Shown: positions 7,973-17,126 of the stretch, piece after piece
Layout of the letters: each line of letters starts with the position of its first letter
Numbering within the stretch: the first letter of the stretch is position 1
Assembly (NCBI RefSeq): GCF_014202345.1
Contig: NZ_JACHGO010000003.1
Span: forward strand, 310,001-374,000
Source: Desulfovibrio intestinalis
GTDB taxonomy: Bacteria > Desulfobacterota > Desulfovibrionia > Desulfovibrionales > Desulfovibrionaceae
Direction of reading: 5' to 3'
Length of the DNA stretch: 64,000 bases
Notes under the pieces: generated by a model
Told to the model about the DNA's origin: nothing
The model's database searches: none
The model's input: the letters and a program-made list of their open reading frames with translations, nothing else
Translations under genes and position numbers: made by a program

Positions 7973-9625
7973 TTACATGCTTTCCGGCGCGCTGACGCCC
8001 AGCACGTCCAGACCGTTGCGCACGACCTGTCCCACTGACCGCAACAGGGCCAGGCGGGCCAGGGTACGCGGCGCGTCGTCGGCCAGCAGAACCTGATGTT
8101 TGGCGTAGTAGCTGTGCAGAAGCCCGGCCAGTTCCGTCAGATAATGGCTCACGTGGTGCACGCCCAGTGATTGCGCGGCAGAACCCAGCATGTCTTCAAA
8201 GCCGGCGACTTTGCGCAGCAGGGCCATGTCCTCGGAGGTGTCCAGCGACGCCAGCAGGGCGGCGTCCGTCTTGACGGGAAGGTCGAATCCGCGTTCGGCT
8301 GCCCGGCGCAGCACTGCGCAAATCCGCGCATGGGCGTACTGCACGTAATAGACCGGGTTGTCCATGCTGCGCTGTTTGGCAAGCTCCAGGTCAAAGTCCA
8401 GCGGGCTGTCGCTCTTGCGTGAAAGAAACATGAAGCGCGCCGCGTCTGTACCCACTTCCTTGATAACGTCGGAAAGGGTTTCAAAGGTGCCTGCCCTGGT
8501 GGACATGCTCACAGGCTGGCCTTCGCGCAGCAGGTTCACAAGCTGGATGAGGACCACGTCAAAACTGCTCTGATCCTTGCCCATGGCCGTGATGGCCGCG
8601 CGCATGCGAGGAATGTAGCCGTGGTGGTCTGCGCCCCATATGTCGATAAGCCAGTCGAAACCACGCTCGAATTTGTCGTGGTGATAGGCGATATCAGAAG
8701 CAAAGTAGGTCAGCGTGCCGTCGGATTTTTTGAGCACGCGGTTTTTGTCGTCGCCCAACTGCTCGGTGGCAAACCAGAAGGCATTGTCCTTGTCATAGGT
8801 ATAGCCGGATTTGCCAAGCGCTGCAAAGGCAGCGTCCACGGCGCCGTTTTCCACAAGAGTTTTTTCTGAAAACCAGCGCAAGTGCTCCACACGAAAGTCA
8901 CGCAGGTCGTCCTTGATGCCGTTGAGGATGTCATTCATGGCTTTATCGTAGCACATGTCTTCGCCTTCAGCGGCAGGCATATCGGGCAGGCCGGGGTTGG
9001 CTTCAAGCATTTCCCTGGCAATATCAATAATATAGTCGCCCTTGTAGTAATCTTCAGGCCATTCCACAGGGCGGCCAGCCAGTTCCAGCGCCCGCAGCCA
9101 TACAGAAAGGCCCAGCAGGCGCATCTGACGGCCAGCGTCGTTGATGTAGTATTCTGTGTGCACATGGTGCCCGGCCTTGCGCAGCAGGCGGGTCAGGCTG
9201 TCGCCCACGGCCGCGCCGCGCCCGTGTCCCACATGCAGGGGGCCGGTGGGGTTGGCCGAAACATATTCGATAAGCACCTTGCGCCCGGGTTCTTTGCTTT
9301 CGCCGTAGCTTTGGCCTGCGCTTTCAATATCAGCAACGGTTTCACGCCAGAAGGCTTGACTGAACGTTACATTGCAAAAGCCGGGGCCAGCGGCCTCTGC
9401 CTTTTCCACATCGGGGCAGCGCTCTTGCAGCTTTTGGGCAAACTTTTGCGCAAGTTCACGGGGATTGGTTTTGGCTTCCTTGGCCAGCAGCATGGCCGAA
9501 TTGACCGAAAGGTCTCCGTGGCGGGGGTCGCGGGGCGGCTCAATAACAGTCTTGACGGGCCATGCCAGGCCTTCTTCCTCAATAATGGCCGCCAGGGCCG
9601 TGCGCAGGGTTTCAATGGCGCGCAT
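7973..9625 (-). CDS. argS: Arginyl-tRNA synthetase
   Basis: Class I aminoacyl-tRNA synthetase charging tRNA-Arg. The 550-residue protein has the ArgS N-terminal additional domain, the HIGH-like motif within NPTGPLHVGHGRGAAVGDSL, the Rossmann core (YINDAGRQMRLLGLSVW), and the anticodon-binding C-terminus ending in the typical RLALLRSVGQVVRNGLDVLGV. The start at 9625 (MRAIETLR) matches family N-termini and has AAAGGA upstream at a slightly long distance; the extension to 9676 looks non-coding. It is probably cotranscribed with the downstream SPOR, mlaE and ruvC genes. Confidence 0.95.
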   Translation of the reverse strand: MRAIETLRTALAAIIEEEGLAWPVKTVIEPPRDPRHGDLSVNSAMLLAKEAKTNPRELAQKFAQKLQERCPDVEKAEAAGPGFCNVTFSQAFWRETVADIESAGQSYGESKEPGRKVLIEYVSANPTGPLHVGHGRGAAVGDSLTRLLRKAGHHVHTEYYINDAGRQMRLLGLSVWLRALELAGRPVEWPEDYYKGDYIIDIAREMLEANPGLPDMPAAEGEDMCYDKAMNDILNGIKDDLRDFRVEHLRWFSEKTLVENGAVDAAFAALGKSGYTYDKDNAFWFATEQLGDDKNRVLKKSDGTLTYFASDIAYHHDKFERGFDWLIDIWGADHHGYIPRMRAAITAMGKDQSSFDVVLIQLVNLLREGQPVSMSTRAGTFETLSDVIKEVGTDAARFMFLSRKSDSPLDFDLELAKQRSMDNPVYYVQYAHARICAVLRRAAERGFDLPVKTDAALLASLDTSEDMALLRKVAGFEDMLGSAAQSLGVHHVSHYLTELAGLLHSYYAKHQVLLADDAPRTLARLALLRSVGQVVRNGLDVLGVSAPESM

Positions 9626-9679
9626 AGTGCTTTCGCATCCTTTACGTATACAGGTTCTTCTGATTCGGGTTGCCACGGT

Positions 9680-9735
9680 GGAAAAGGACGCTCAGTCCTT
9701 TTCCGTCAGCCTGGTCCGGCGCATTGGCCGGACCA
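9680..9735 (-). terminator. Tandem hairpins between fabD and argS
   Basis: Two adjacent perfect hairpins: 9680-9704 (GGAAAAGGAC / GTCCTTTTCC, 5-base loop) and 9712-9735 (TGGTCCGGC / GCCGGACCA, 6-base loop). On the minus strand the second stem to be transcribed ends in TTTTCC. They probably end the fabD transcript. Confidence 0.55.
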
Positions 9736-9904
9736 TTTCACTATCAAAACTTCAAATGCCAGTCAGGGATCGCCTGATTACCCTTGCGGGCGTAGCAACC
9801 ATGCGTCTATTCCGGCCGTTTTGCTGCTGCAGGGATTTGCCTGCCTGCCGCAGTCGCACATGTTTTTTCACACACGCAAAGCGGGCAGACTTTCAGCAGC
9901 GGGG

Positions 9905-10846
9905 CTAGCCCGCAAAAGTTCCAGCACTTTCGGCGTTATTGACCAGTTCCACAGTCAACTGGTCCGCTTCGGCGCGGTCTGCCAGGCAGGGAGAAACCAT
10001 CTTGCCGAGCAGCGCCTTGGGGCCCAGTTCCAGCCAGCGGCGGGCGCCAGCATCATACTGATTGCGCATGGTGTCGATCCACTGCACAGATGACGTCATC
10101 TGGGCCAGCAGGCTTTCAAGGGCGCTTTCGCCTTCATGAACAGCCTTGCCGTGGGCATTGCAGTAGACGGGGAATTTGGGCTTGTTCCAGGTGGCCTTGC
10201 GCAGTTGCGGGGCCAGTTCTTTGCTGGCTTCAGCCATCATAGGGCTGTGAAAAGCGCCGCTGACCTTGAGCTCGATGCCCCGGCCCTTTACTTCCTTGGC
10301 TTTCTGGCAGGCCAAGGCCACGGCGGCCTTGGTTCCGCTGATAACAAGCTGCCCCGGCGTGTTGTAGTTGGCAACGATAACCAGCTCGCCGCATTCGGCT
10401 GCCGTATCGGCCACAATTTTTTCCACCTGGGCAAGGTCCAGCTTGAGCAGGGCGGCCATGGCCCCCTTGCTTTCGGGATCGGCTTCGGCCATAAGGCGTC
10501 CGCGCAGGCTGGTCAGTTCCAGCACGCTTTGGGGCGAGAGCACCCCGGCGGCGGCCAGTGCGCTGAATTCACCCAAGCTGTGTCCGGCGGCGGCCAGAGG
10601 TTTTGTGCGGCCAGCCACGGCGCTCCAGAGGTTAAGATTCACCACGGTAAGAGCCGGTTGCAGCGCACGGGTGTCGCTCATGGCGGCATCGTCGCCTTCC
10701 CAGTAAATTTCGCGCAGGGGCAGGCTGCTGGCCCGCTCGGCCTGTTTCCAGAGATTCATTGCATCGGCTGAGGCTTCGGCCAGATCGCGGCCCATGCCTG
10801 CTTCCTGTGATCCCTGACCGGGAAAGAGCAGAACGGCTTGTGACAT
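9905..10846 (-). CDS. fabD: Malonyl-CoA:ACP transacylase
   Basis: Transfers malonyl from CoA to acyl carrier protein for fatty-acid chain elongation. The 313 residues carry the family motifs LLFPGQGSQEAGMG, the nucleophile elbow GHSLGEFSAL and the catalytic His in SGAFHSPMM. The start at 10846 has GGAGGA nine bases upstream; a longer frame to 10915 lacks this. It stands alone, not in a fab cluster, divergent from rsmG across a gap of about 190 bases. Confidence 0.95.
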   Translation of the reverse strand: MSQAVLLFPGQGSQEAGMGRDLAEASADAMNLWKQAERASSLPLREIYWEGDDAAMSDTRALQPALTVVNLNLWSAVAGRTKPLAAAGHSLGEFSALAAAGVLSPQSVLELTSLRGRLMAEADPESKGAMAALLKLDLAQVEKIVADTAAECGELVIVANYNTPGQLVISGTKAAVALACQKAKEVKGRGIELKVSGAFHSPMMAEASKELAPQLRKATWNKPKFPVYCNAHGKAVHEGESALESLLAQMTSSVQWIDTMRNQYDAGARRWLELGPKALLGKMVSPCLADRAEADQLTVELVNNAESAGTFAG

Positions 10847-11035
10847 CGAAAGGTATCCTCCAAGGGCGCGGTAGGCGGCCCGCATGTGGTCAAAAAAGGC
10901 GCGGCGTAACCGCAAGCCCTCTTTTTTACGTTATCGGCGCGGGGCTTGCAAGTCCCGGTCGGCGGGGCTATGAGTATGCACCCGGCACGATCGTAAAACG
11001 CCGGGCGGCAAACAGTACAGGAGCAGCACAAGATC

Positions 11036-11734
11036 ATGCAGCGAAAAGTGGTAGACAGAAAAGAACTGGCCCGGTTGGCAGCGGCCACTGGTGCGGACGT
11101 ACCCCAGGAAGCCATTGAGCCTCTGGGGGTATATCTTGAAATGCTCTGCCAGTGGAACAAGGCTATGAATCTTGTGGGGCCGCACTCCTGGCAGGATATA
11201 CTCAGCCGCCTTGTGGCAGACAGTTTTCATCTGGCGTCCTTTCTGGACAGTCTGCCCATGCCCGATGCGCCGCTGACCTGGGACCTTGGCGCAGGCGCGG
11301 GCCTTCCGGGCATACCCTTGCGGATGTTGTGGCGCAAGGGCGCGTACTATATGGTTGAAGTGCGCGAAAAACGGGCGCTCTTTCTTTCCAGCGTGCTTTC
11401 GCAAACAAATTTGCCCTCCACGCATGTTTTTCGTGGCCCGGTGGAACATTTTTTTCACGGCCAATACTATCCTGCCGACTGCATAGTAAGCCGGGCCTTC
11501 ATGCCCTGGCGGCAGCTGCTGGACCTGACCCTGCCCCGTTTGCGCCGTGCGGGGCTTCTTGTGATTCTGGCTCTTGAACCCGCGCCGGAGAAACTGCCTG
11601 CGCCCTGGCGTCTGGCCGGGCAGCACAGCTATGTTGTTGCGGGCAATGCACGTTGGTTCTGGGCGCTCACGCCTGATATGCCCGAAAGCGATCTCAAGAA
11701 ATTCAGCACCGGACACCACGAAGACGGAGCATAG
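11036..11734 (+). CDS. rsmG: 16S rRNA (guanine-527-N7)-methyltransferase RsmG
   Basis: SAM-dependent methyltransferase that makes m7G527 in 16S rRNA. The 232-residue protein has the RsmG signature YLEMLCQWNKAMNLVGPHS, the LVADSFH element and the SAM-binding glycine loop WDLGAGAGLPGIPL. The C-terminal half is a little more divergent than usual (CIVSRAFMPWRQLLDL). pglB begins one base after its stop, so the two are translationally linked. Confidence 0.9.
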   Translation: MQRKVVDRKELARLAAATGADVPQEAIEPLGVYLEMLCQWNKAMNLVGPHSWQDILSRLVADSFHLASFLDSLPMPDAPLTWDLGAGAGLPGIPLRMLWRKGAYYMVEVREKRALFLSSVLSQTNLPSTHVFRGPVEHFFHGQYYPADCIVSRAFMPWRQLLDLTLPRLRRAGLLVILALEPAPEKLPAPWRLAGQHSYVVAGNARWFWALTPDMPESDLKKFSTGHHEDGA

Positions 11735-11735
11735 C

Positions 11736-14222
11736 ATGCCCCAGCAGAGCACTGCCCCTGACCATGCCCACGCAACAACTGTTCCGGCTGAAAGCACGGA
11801 GAACAGTTCCTTTACTGGCATGGACCAAGAATCTGAAAGCCCTAAAACCCTCCATGCCACTTCTGATGCCGTGAACGGCGCGGGCAGTGTGGAGGGCGTC
11901 CGGCTCACGCACGCACAGGGCCTGGGGCATCCGTGGGCCCTGCCGCGTGCCACGCATCTGGGCTTCCCCCCCGGGCCGGATGTGGCCGGATACTGGTTGC
12001 GAGGATTTTTCTGGGGCGTGGTGACGCTTGTGCTGGCTTTCGCCCTGCGCATGCTGGAGTGGCCCAGCTGGCAAAATCCTGAATTTCGCCTGGGCAGCCA
12101 GTGGCTTCTGGCCACGCATGATGCCTACCACTGGGTAGCAGGGGCCGAGGGAATTGGTCTGGCGGTGGGGCATCCGATGGCGGAAATGCTTCGCTGGATG
12201 GCTGATGCGCTGGGCACATATCCCGCTGCGGTGGCTTTTTGGTTTCCGGCGGTGCTGGCAAGCCTTGTGGCCCTTATTGTGTTCGCCTGGGTATGGGCCT
12301 TGGGCAGCATGGAGGCGGGCGTGGCCGCCGGGCTGCTCACATCGCTTGCGCCGGGCTTTCTGGCCCGTACGTTACTCGGCTACTATGACACCGACCTTGT
12401 TACCCTGTTTTTTCCGCTGCTTATGACATTGGCCCCTGCAAGCTGGGCCATGCGTTACATGCTGCTGCCGCAGATGGTTTTGCGCCGTCTTGCCATTGGT
12501 TCGGGCATTATGACGGCCCGGCGGCTGTTCAGCCGTGGCGTGCCCGATGCCGTGCTGGCCGGGCGGCTGCGGCAGGCCGAACATCTGGGCAATCCCCTGC
12601 GTTGGCAGTGGGTGGTGCTTTTGGGCTGTTCCGGCGTCATTTCGTGGTGGACGCAGGAATGGCATTCGGTTTTTCCCTATCTTATTCGCTACAATGTGCT
12701 TTTACTGGCTTTTATGAGCCTTATCATGGCTCCGCGCGGGCGGCGGGCGTTGTTGCTTTTGGGCAGTCTCGCTTATGCCCTGCCAACCCTGACCGGGCCC
12801 ATAGGGTTGATTTTCAGCTTGCTGCTGTTGCTGGCAGGCACCAGACCGGGACTGAAAGCGCGGCGTTTTCTGTGCCGCCCGTGGGTTCTGGCGCTGCTGT
12901 GGGTTGGCGTGGCGGGCCTCTTGGTGCGCGGTGAAATTCTCGCCACGCTCATGAATCACGTCAATGCCTACCTGAAGCATGCGGGCGACGTTAAAAGCAC
13001 GGGTGGAGGGGCGGCGCTCATGTACCCCTCGGTGAACCAGTCCGTTATCGAAGTGCAGGATTTGAGCTTCGCAGCCCTGTTCCCGTATTTCCATCCCTGG
13101 ATGGAAGCCGCCATTCTGGGCCTTGTGGGCTTTTTTGTGGTGATAGTGCGGCGGCCTGGAGCGCTCTTCTTGCTGCCGCTGGCGGCGCTGGGGATTTTGA
13201 GCACCAAGCTCGGCGGGCGTATGGTCATGTTTGGCGCGCCTGTGGTTGCCGTGGGGTTGGCTTTGCCCCTGTACTGGGTATTGCAGCGCCTGCTGCGTAC
13301 CAGTTTGCGCGGGGCGGTTGCCGGGCTGCTGACCTCAGCAGTGCTTACAGCGCTGATGGTGGTTCCCTTTGTGGAAATGATCCCCGCCATGTCGCAGGGG
13401 CCCATGATTAACCGCCGCCACGCCGAGGCGCTCACGCGGGCGCGTACCATGACGCCCCAGGATTCCATGCTCTGGCTGTGGTGGGACTGGGGCTATGCTG
13501 CCCACTATTTTTCACACCGCGCCACCATTGCTGACGGCGCGCAGCACGCCGGGCCGTCGCTTTATCTGCCCGCCGCCGTGTTTGCAACGGATAATGCCCG
13601 CTTTGCGCGTCAGCTCATCCGCTATACGGCTTTGCGCGGCAACGAGCCGGGCAATGTTTTTGACGGGCTGGACGGAAATTCGGCCCAGGCGCTTATGGAT
13701 AAGCTTCGCTCTGACGAAACGCCGCTCATTGAGGCCAAGGGCAAGCTTTATTTGGTGGTAAGCTTTGAAATGCTGCGCCTCGGTTTTTGGATAAGCAACT
13801 TCGGCAACTGGAATTTTGTTACAAACACGGGTGAGGGCGGGGCGCTTTCCATTGTGCCGCAGGAACTGGCCTATCGGCTGGACACGGGCGAAGTGCGCCT
13901 TGAGGGCAGCACCAGCGCCATCTATGCGTCGTCCATTAATGTGTTTGAAGAAACCGGAGTCACCCGGCGCAACTATGTGCAGGAGTGGTTCGACGCACAT
14001 CCCAACGCCACGCAGCAACAGCAGCAGGAATTTTTGTCAAAGCGGCGCAATATCAACTTTTTCTTCAATCGCGTGACCGACGAAAAACTGGCGATGGACG
14101 AAGGATTGTACAATTCTCTTATGGTGCAACTGCTTATGGGCGAACCGCAGAACCCGCGTTTTTCACCATATTTCAAGCTGGTGTACGACAACGTGTTTGC
14201 CAGAATTTACGAAGTTCTGTAG
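11736..14222 (+). CDS. pglB: STT3/PglB-type oligosaccharyltransferase
   Basis: Catalytic subunit of bacterial N-glycosylation, transferring a lipid-linked glycan to Asn in sequons on the periplasmic side. The 828-residue protein has an N-terminal polar stretch of about 85 residues, 12-13 hydrophobic segments, an EL1-like GYYDTDLVTLFFPL, and the hallmark WWDWGY at residues 582-587 (WWDYGY in Campylobacter), followed by a soluble periplasmic C-terminal domain. GGAG precedes the ATG; the upstream frame inside rsmG is a shadow. No pgl glycan-assembly genes are adjacent; a UDP-glucuronate decarboxylase lies 30 kb away. PglB homologues with oligosaccharyltransferase activity are known in Desulfovibrio. 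Confidence 0.92.
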   Translation: MPQQSTAPDHAHATTVPAESTENSSFTGMDQESESPKTLHATSDAVNGAGSVEGVRLTHAQGLGHPWALPRATHLGFPPGPDVAGYWLRGFFWGVVTLVLAFALRMLEWPSWQNPEFRLGSQWLLATHDAYHWVAGAEGIGLAVGHPMAEMLRWMADALGTYPAAVAFWFPAVLASLVALIVFAWVWALGSMEAGVAAGLLTSLAPGFLARTLLGYYDTDLVTLFFPLLMTLAPASWAMRYMLLPQMVLRRLAIGSGIMTARRLFSRGVPDAVLAGRLRQAEHLGNPLRWQWVVLLGCSGVISWWTQEWHSVFPYLIRYNVLLLAFMSLIMAPRGRRALLLLGSLAYALPTLTGPIGLIFSLLLLLAGTRPGLKARRFLCRPWVLALLWVGVAGLLVRGEILATLMNHVNAYLKHAGDVKSTGGGAALMYPSVNQSVIEVQDLSFAALFPYFHPWMEAAILGLVGFFVVIVRRPGALFLLPLAALGILSTKLGGRMVMFGAPVVAVGLALPLYWVLQRLLRTSLRGAVAGLLTSAVLTALMVVPFVEMIPAMSQGPMINRRHAEALTRARTMTPQDSMLWLWWDWGYAAHYFSHRATIADGAQHAGPSLYLPAAVFATDNARFARQLIRYTALRGNEPGNVFDGLDGNSAQALMDKLRSDETPLIEAKGKLYLVVSFEMLRLGFWISNFGNWNFVTNTGEGGALSIVPQELAYRLDTGEVRLEGSTSAIYASSINVFEETGVTRRNYVQEWFDAHPNATQQQQQEFLSKRRNINFFFNRVTDEKLAMDEGLYNSLMVQLLMGEPQNPRFSPYFKLVYDNVFARIYEVL

Positions 14223-14227
14223 AAAGC

Positions 14228-14281
14228 GCGTGCGTAAGGTGCATGAACTTTATGCTATATATTCCTGCACCTTACGCACGC
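14228..14281. terminator. Long inverted repeat between convergent pglB and rlmH
   Basis: Perfect 16-base arms (GCGTGCGTAAGGTGCA and complement) around a 22-base loop, five bases after the pglB stop and between convergent genes. There is no long T tract, but TTCAAATATTTG follows. Probably a bidirectional terminator. Confidence 0.6.
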
Positions 14282-14346
14282 TTCAAATATTTGTTCAGGA
14301 TGGCTGCATCCGCTGCCGGGCAGAGGAACTGCCGTTCCTCATTGCA

Positions 14347-14820
14347 TCAATGATGATAGGGAACCTTGCGCAGTATGCATTCGGCTCGGTAGATCTGCTC
14401 CAGCAGCACAACACGGGCCAGTTCGTGCGGCAGGGTCATGTCTGAAAGGCGAATCATTTTGAACGCCTTCTGGCGTACGCAATCGTCCAGCCCCCATGCC
14501 CCGCCGATGATAAAGCAGGCCCGGCCACGAGCGTGCTGATCCAGCTGTTGCAGCAGGGCCGCCAGATCAGGCGAAGTTAGCCGCTGCCCGCGTTCGTCCA
14601 GCACAAGGGCCACGTCCTGCGGAGCCAGGGCTTCAATAATGCGGCGTCCTTCAAGGGCGTTGCGCTGGTCTGGGGGCAGGGCGGCGTCGCCGTCGCGCAC
14701 TTCAGTATATTCCAGGGGCCGCCAACGGTTGATGCGTGTAAGATAGTGGGCTGCTGCGTCCTTCCAGAAAGGTGTTTTTACCTTGCCCACACTGATATAT
14801 CGTAAGGGTTTACCTGCCAT
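14347..14820 (-). CDS. rlmH: 23S rRNA (pseudouridine-1915-N3)-methyltransferase RlmH
   Basis: SPOUT-class methyltransferase acting on pseudouridine 1915 in helix 69 of assembled ribosomes. The 157 residues match the family length (about 155) and motifs: VGKVKTPFWKDAAAHYLTRI at the N-terminus, VALVLDERGQRLTS, the knot FIIGGAWGLDD and the ending RLSDMTLPHELARVVLLEQI. GGAGAG stands five bases before the ATG and lies inside the divergent tsaC coding sequence; the two start codons share the palindrome CATG. Confidence 0.95.
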   Translation of the reverse strand: MAGKPLRYISVGKVKTPFWKDAAAHYLTRINRWRPLEYTEVRDGDAALPPDQRNALEGRRIIEALAPQDVALVLDERGQRLTSPDLAALLQQLDQHARGRACFIIGGAWGLDDCVRQKAFKMIRLSDMTLPHELARVVLLEQIYRAECILRKVPYHH

Positions 14821-15487
14821 GTCTCTCCAATTGCTCTGCCAGAATCTGCAAGAGGCTGTCGCCTGCCTGCGCAGCGGTCATACGCTGATTTTTCCCACGG
14901 AAACGTTTTATGGTCTTGGTTGTCTGGCCACAGATACCGTGGCCGTTGATCTAGTCTACCAGTTGAAGCGGCGGCCCGTCCACAAACCGTTGCTGCTGCT
15001 GGCGGCAGACGTTGAGCAGGTGTGGACCGTGGCCGATATTGCGGCCATGCCCAAGGCTCTTGCCGCCTTTTGGCCCGGGCCGCTCACGGTACTGCTGCCC
15101 GCGAAAGCCGTGCTGCCCCCAGCCCTTGTGAATGAGCATGGGCTGGTGGCAGTGCGCGTGACGTCGCACCCCGTGGCGGCTGCTTTGGCCCGTGAGGCAG
15201 GCGGCCCGCTTACGGCAAGCAGCGCCAATCTGAACGGCGGGCAGCCCGTATGCGAAGTGGAAAAATTGGCCCCCGAGTTGCTGGCAGCGCTGGAAAGCAG
15301 GGGGCAAGTGCCCTGTGTGGTCGCAGACACCCCGCGCCCGCAGGGAGGCCTTCCTTCGACCCTTGTGGAACCTTTGACAAATGAGGGCGGTGGGGTAGGG
15401 GATCGCGCCCCGCGTCTGCGCATAATCCGCGCCGGAGCAGTAAGTCAGAAGTGTTTGGAAGCTGCGGGATTTATTGTCGAAGAATAG
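14819..15487 (+). CDS. tsaC: L-threonylcarbamoyladenylate synthase (YrdC/Sua5 family)
   Basis: Makes threonylcarbamoyl-AMP from threonine, bicarbonate and ATP, the donor for t6A37 in ANN-decoding tRNAs. The 222-residue protein shows HTLIFPTETFYGLGC, the nucleotide/substrate-binding YQLKRRPVHKPLLLL, and LTASSANLNGGQP. The ATG at 14819 is preceded by TAAGGG about ten bases upstream, inside rlmH; a TTG at 14783 is an unlikely alternative. The two genes are divergent with overlapping starts, so each promoter must lie within the other gene. Confidence 0.9.
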   Translation: MSLQLLCQNLQEAVACLRSGHTLIFPTETFYGLGCLATDTVAVDLVYQLKRRPVHKPLLLLAADVEQVWTVADIAAMPKALAAFWPGPLTVLLPAKAVLPPALVNEHGLVAVRVTSHPVAAALAREAGGPLTASSANLNGGQPVCEVEKLAPELLAALESRGQVPCVVADTPRPQGGLPSTLVEPLTNEGGGVGDRAPRLRIIRAGAVSQKCLEAAGFIVEE

Positions 15488-15678
15488 AGCGTATTTGCTT
15501 TGAAAAAAATTAAATTCTCAAACGCTGCGCACGAATGCTGAGTATCGTAATACAGCGTATATTTTTGAGATTTATACTTTTAGTAGAATAGTTTTGAAGT
15601 GTGGAGCATTTCAACGTTACTCTGCTTTTCTATTTGTTGTTACAGCTGTTCAGGCTGGCGTGCGTGGGTTCAACACCC

Positions 15679-16359
15679 CTACTCAGGAGCGTGCGGACTG
15701 CTGCTGGCAGTCTGTTCAAACCGCACAAAAATTTGTCTGCGCACGATGGGGGTAATATAGCTGTCTTCTGTCCTAATCAGCCCCAAATTTTCGCAAATAT
15801 CCGCGTAAACATTGTTGCAGTTGTCGCGGTGCTTTTTCCTCATGGCTATGACCGGGCGCAGCAGCAGGCCCCATCCCCGTAAAAGTGGTTTTGCCACGTC
15901 CACCAAAAGAAATTTGCCGCCGGGCTTGAGCATGCGCGCGGTGTTGGCCAGAGCCGCGCGGCGCACTTGCGGCGTGGCTTCGTGCAAGGCCATTGAGGTC
16001 ATTATCAGGTCCAGCCCCGCATCGGGAAAGAGCGCGTCGTCCATAGAGGCTGTGCTGAAATGCAGCGGGCCGCCCTGAGCCTCAAGGCGCTTGTTTGCAT
16101 AGGCTATCTGGTCTTCAGAAAGGTCCACTCCGTGTATGTTGCAGCGGCGCGAAGATTTTTGCGCCAGTGCGAAGCTTAGTGCGCCCGTACCGCAGCCCAT
16201 GTCCAGAGCGGCCATACCGTCCTCAAGACGCAGGTCGCCAAGGGCGCGGCTGTAAAAATCGCTGTTCAGTCCGAACACGCTGGCCATGAGTTCGTACCGT
16301 CTGCCCGACTTCAGGCCAGTGAAGGCTTCGCCTTTGCCGATCATATCGTGCCCGCTCAT
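15679..16359 (-). CDS. Class I SAM-dependent methyltransferase of unknown substrate
   Basis: 226-residue methyltransferase with a standard Rossmann SAM site (ALDMGCGTGALSFALA), motif II acidic residue (IHGVDLSEDQIAYA), and the post-motif LIMTSMALHEATPQVRRAAL plus MLKPGGKFLLVDVAKP, typical of UbiE/Methyltransf_11/25 types. It follows the MarR-type regulator by 38 bases on the same strand, which suggests a two-gene operon. The substrate cannot be read from the sequence; quinone or small-molecule methylation are possible. Confidence 0.8.
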   Translation of the reverse strand: MSGHDMIGKGEAFTGLKSGRRYELMASVFGLNSDFYSRALGDLRLEDGMAALDMGCGTGALSFALAQKSSRRCNIHGVDLSEDQIAYANKRLEAQGGPLHFSTASMDDALFPDAGLDLIMTSMALHEATPQVRRAALANTARMLKPGGKFLLVDVAKPLLRGWGLLLRPVIAMRKKHRDNCNNVYADICENLGLIRTEDSYITPIVRRQIFVRFEQTASSSPHAPE

Positions 16360-16397
16360 GTTCGTTCCTACAGCCTGTTGGCGGATTCTGGTGGTCG

Positions 16398-16988
16398 TCA
16401 GGCGTCAATCTTGTGGTGCTGCTCTGCGCACGTTGCTAAAGGCTGCGCATCTGCCTTGCTGAAAGCGGTAAGGCGGCCAAGAATTTTATTTAAAAACTGC
16501 GCGAAAACCTTAACAGTTTCAGGATCGTGTTCTGCCGCGGTTTCAAAAACGAGACTGTCCAGTTTTTGGTGAAAAGATATGTGGCTCTGGTGGGCGATAG
16601 TGCCTTTTTCGGTAAGATAGACATTGAGCCGAGTTAATTTTAGCGGATCTTTTTCCTTGCGCACAAGCCCCTTGCGCTCAAGTTTGCGCAGCATTTCAGA
16701 TACGCTGCCCTTGGTTATTCCCAGTTTTTGGGCCAACCCGTTCACATGAATGCCTTCGGCATTGTGGATGGTCATGATCATCTGGATTTCAGCCAGATAA
16801 ATTTCCACATCAGTACCGAAATTGCGGCATTGGCGTTCCAGTGTATAAAACTGGTTTACCAGCGAAAGCAGGGCAAAGCAGATGTGGTTGTTGCGCAGCC
16901 GCTGGATGTCAGGGTCGTCGTGGTCGTCCAGAACTGCCTGCTGAATGCGAAGTTCCACAGAGGTTTTTCTCATGTCTTTTTCGTGCAT
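16398..16988 (-). CDS. MarR family transcriptional regulator
   Basis: Winged-helix regulator, 196 residues. The DNA-binding core is clear: MIMTIHNAEGIHVNGLAQ, LGITKGSVSEMLRKLERKGL and the wing KEKDPLKLTRLNVYLTEKG. About 50 N-terminal residues and a long C-terminal helix form the dimer interface. It is likely autoregulatory and may control the downstream methyltransferase. The start is uncertain: ATG at 16988 or 16973 both lack a strong ribosome-binding site. Confidence 0.88.
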   Translation of the reverse strand: MHEKDMRKTSVELRIQQAVLDDHDDPDIQRLRNNHICFALLSLVNQFYTLERQCRNFGTDVEIYLAEIQMIMTIHNAEGIHVNGLAQKLGITKGSVSEMLRKLERKGLVRKEKDPLKLTRLNVYLTEKGTIAHQSHISFHQKLDSLVFETAAEHDPETVKVFAQFLNKILGRLTAFSKADAQPLATCAEQHHKIDA

Positions 16989-17126
16989 TGCATGTGTGTA
17001 TGGCAGCCATACTTTTTTGTCAAGAACTGAAGCCCGCAGGCTGCTAACTCTTGCGGCCAGGCCCGTGCTGGCTTAGTATGCGTCTGCCTGCGGCTTTAGC
17101 CAAAAGCAAAGAACCCTGAGGCTGGA

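Noticed and set aside
10931..12115. 394-codon minus-strand frame over rsmG and the start of pglB
   Set aside because: The sense genes have clear family motifs and ribosome-binding sites; the antisense product is low-complexity and basic.
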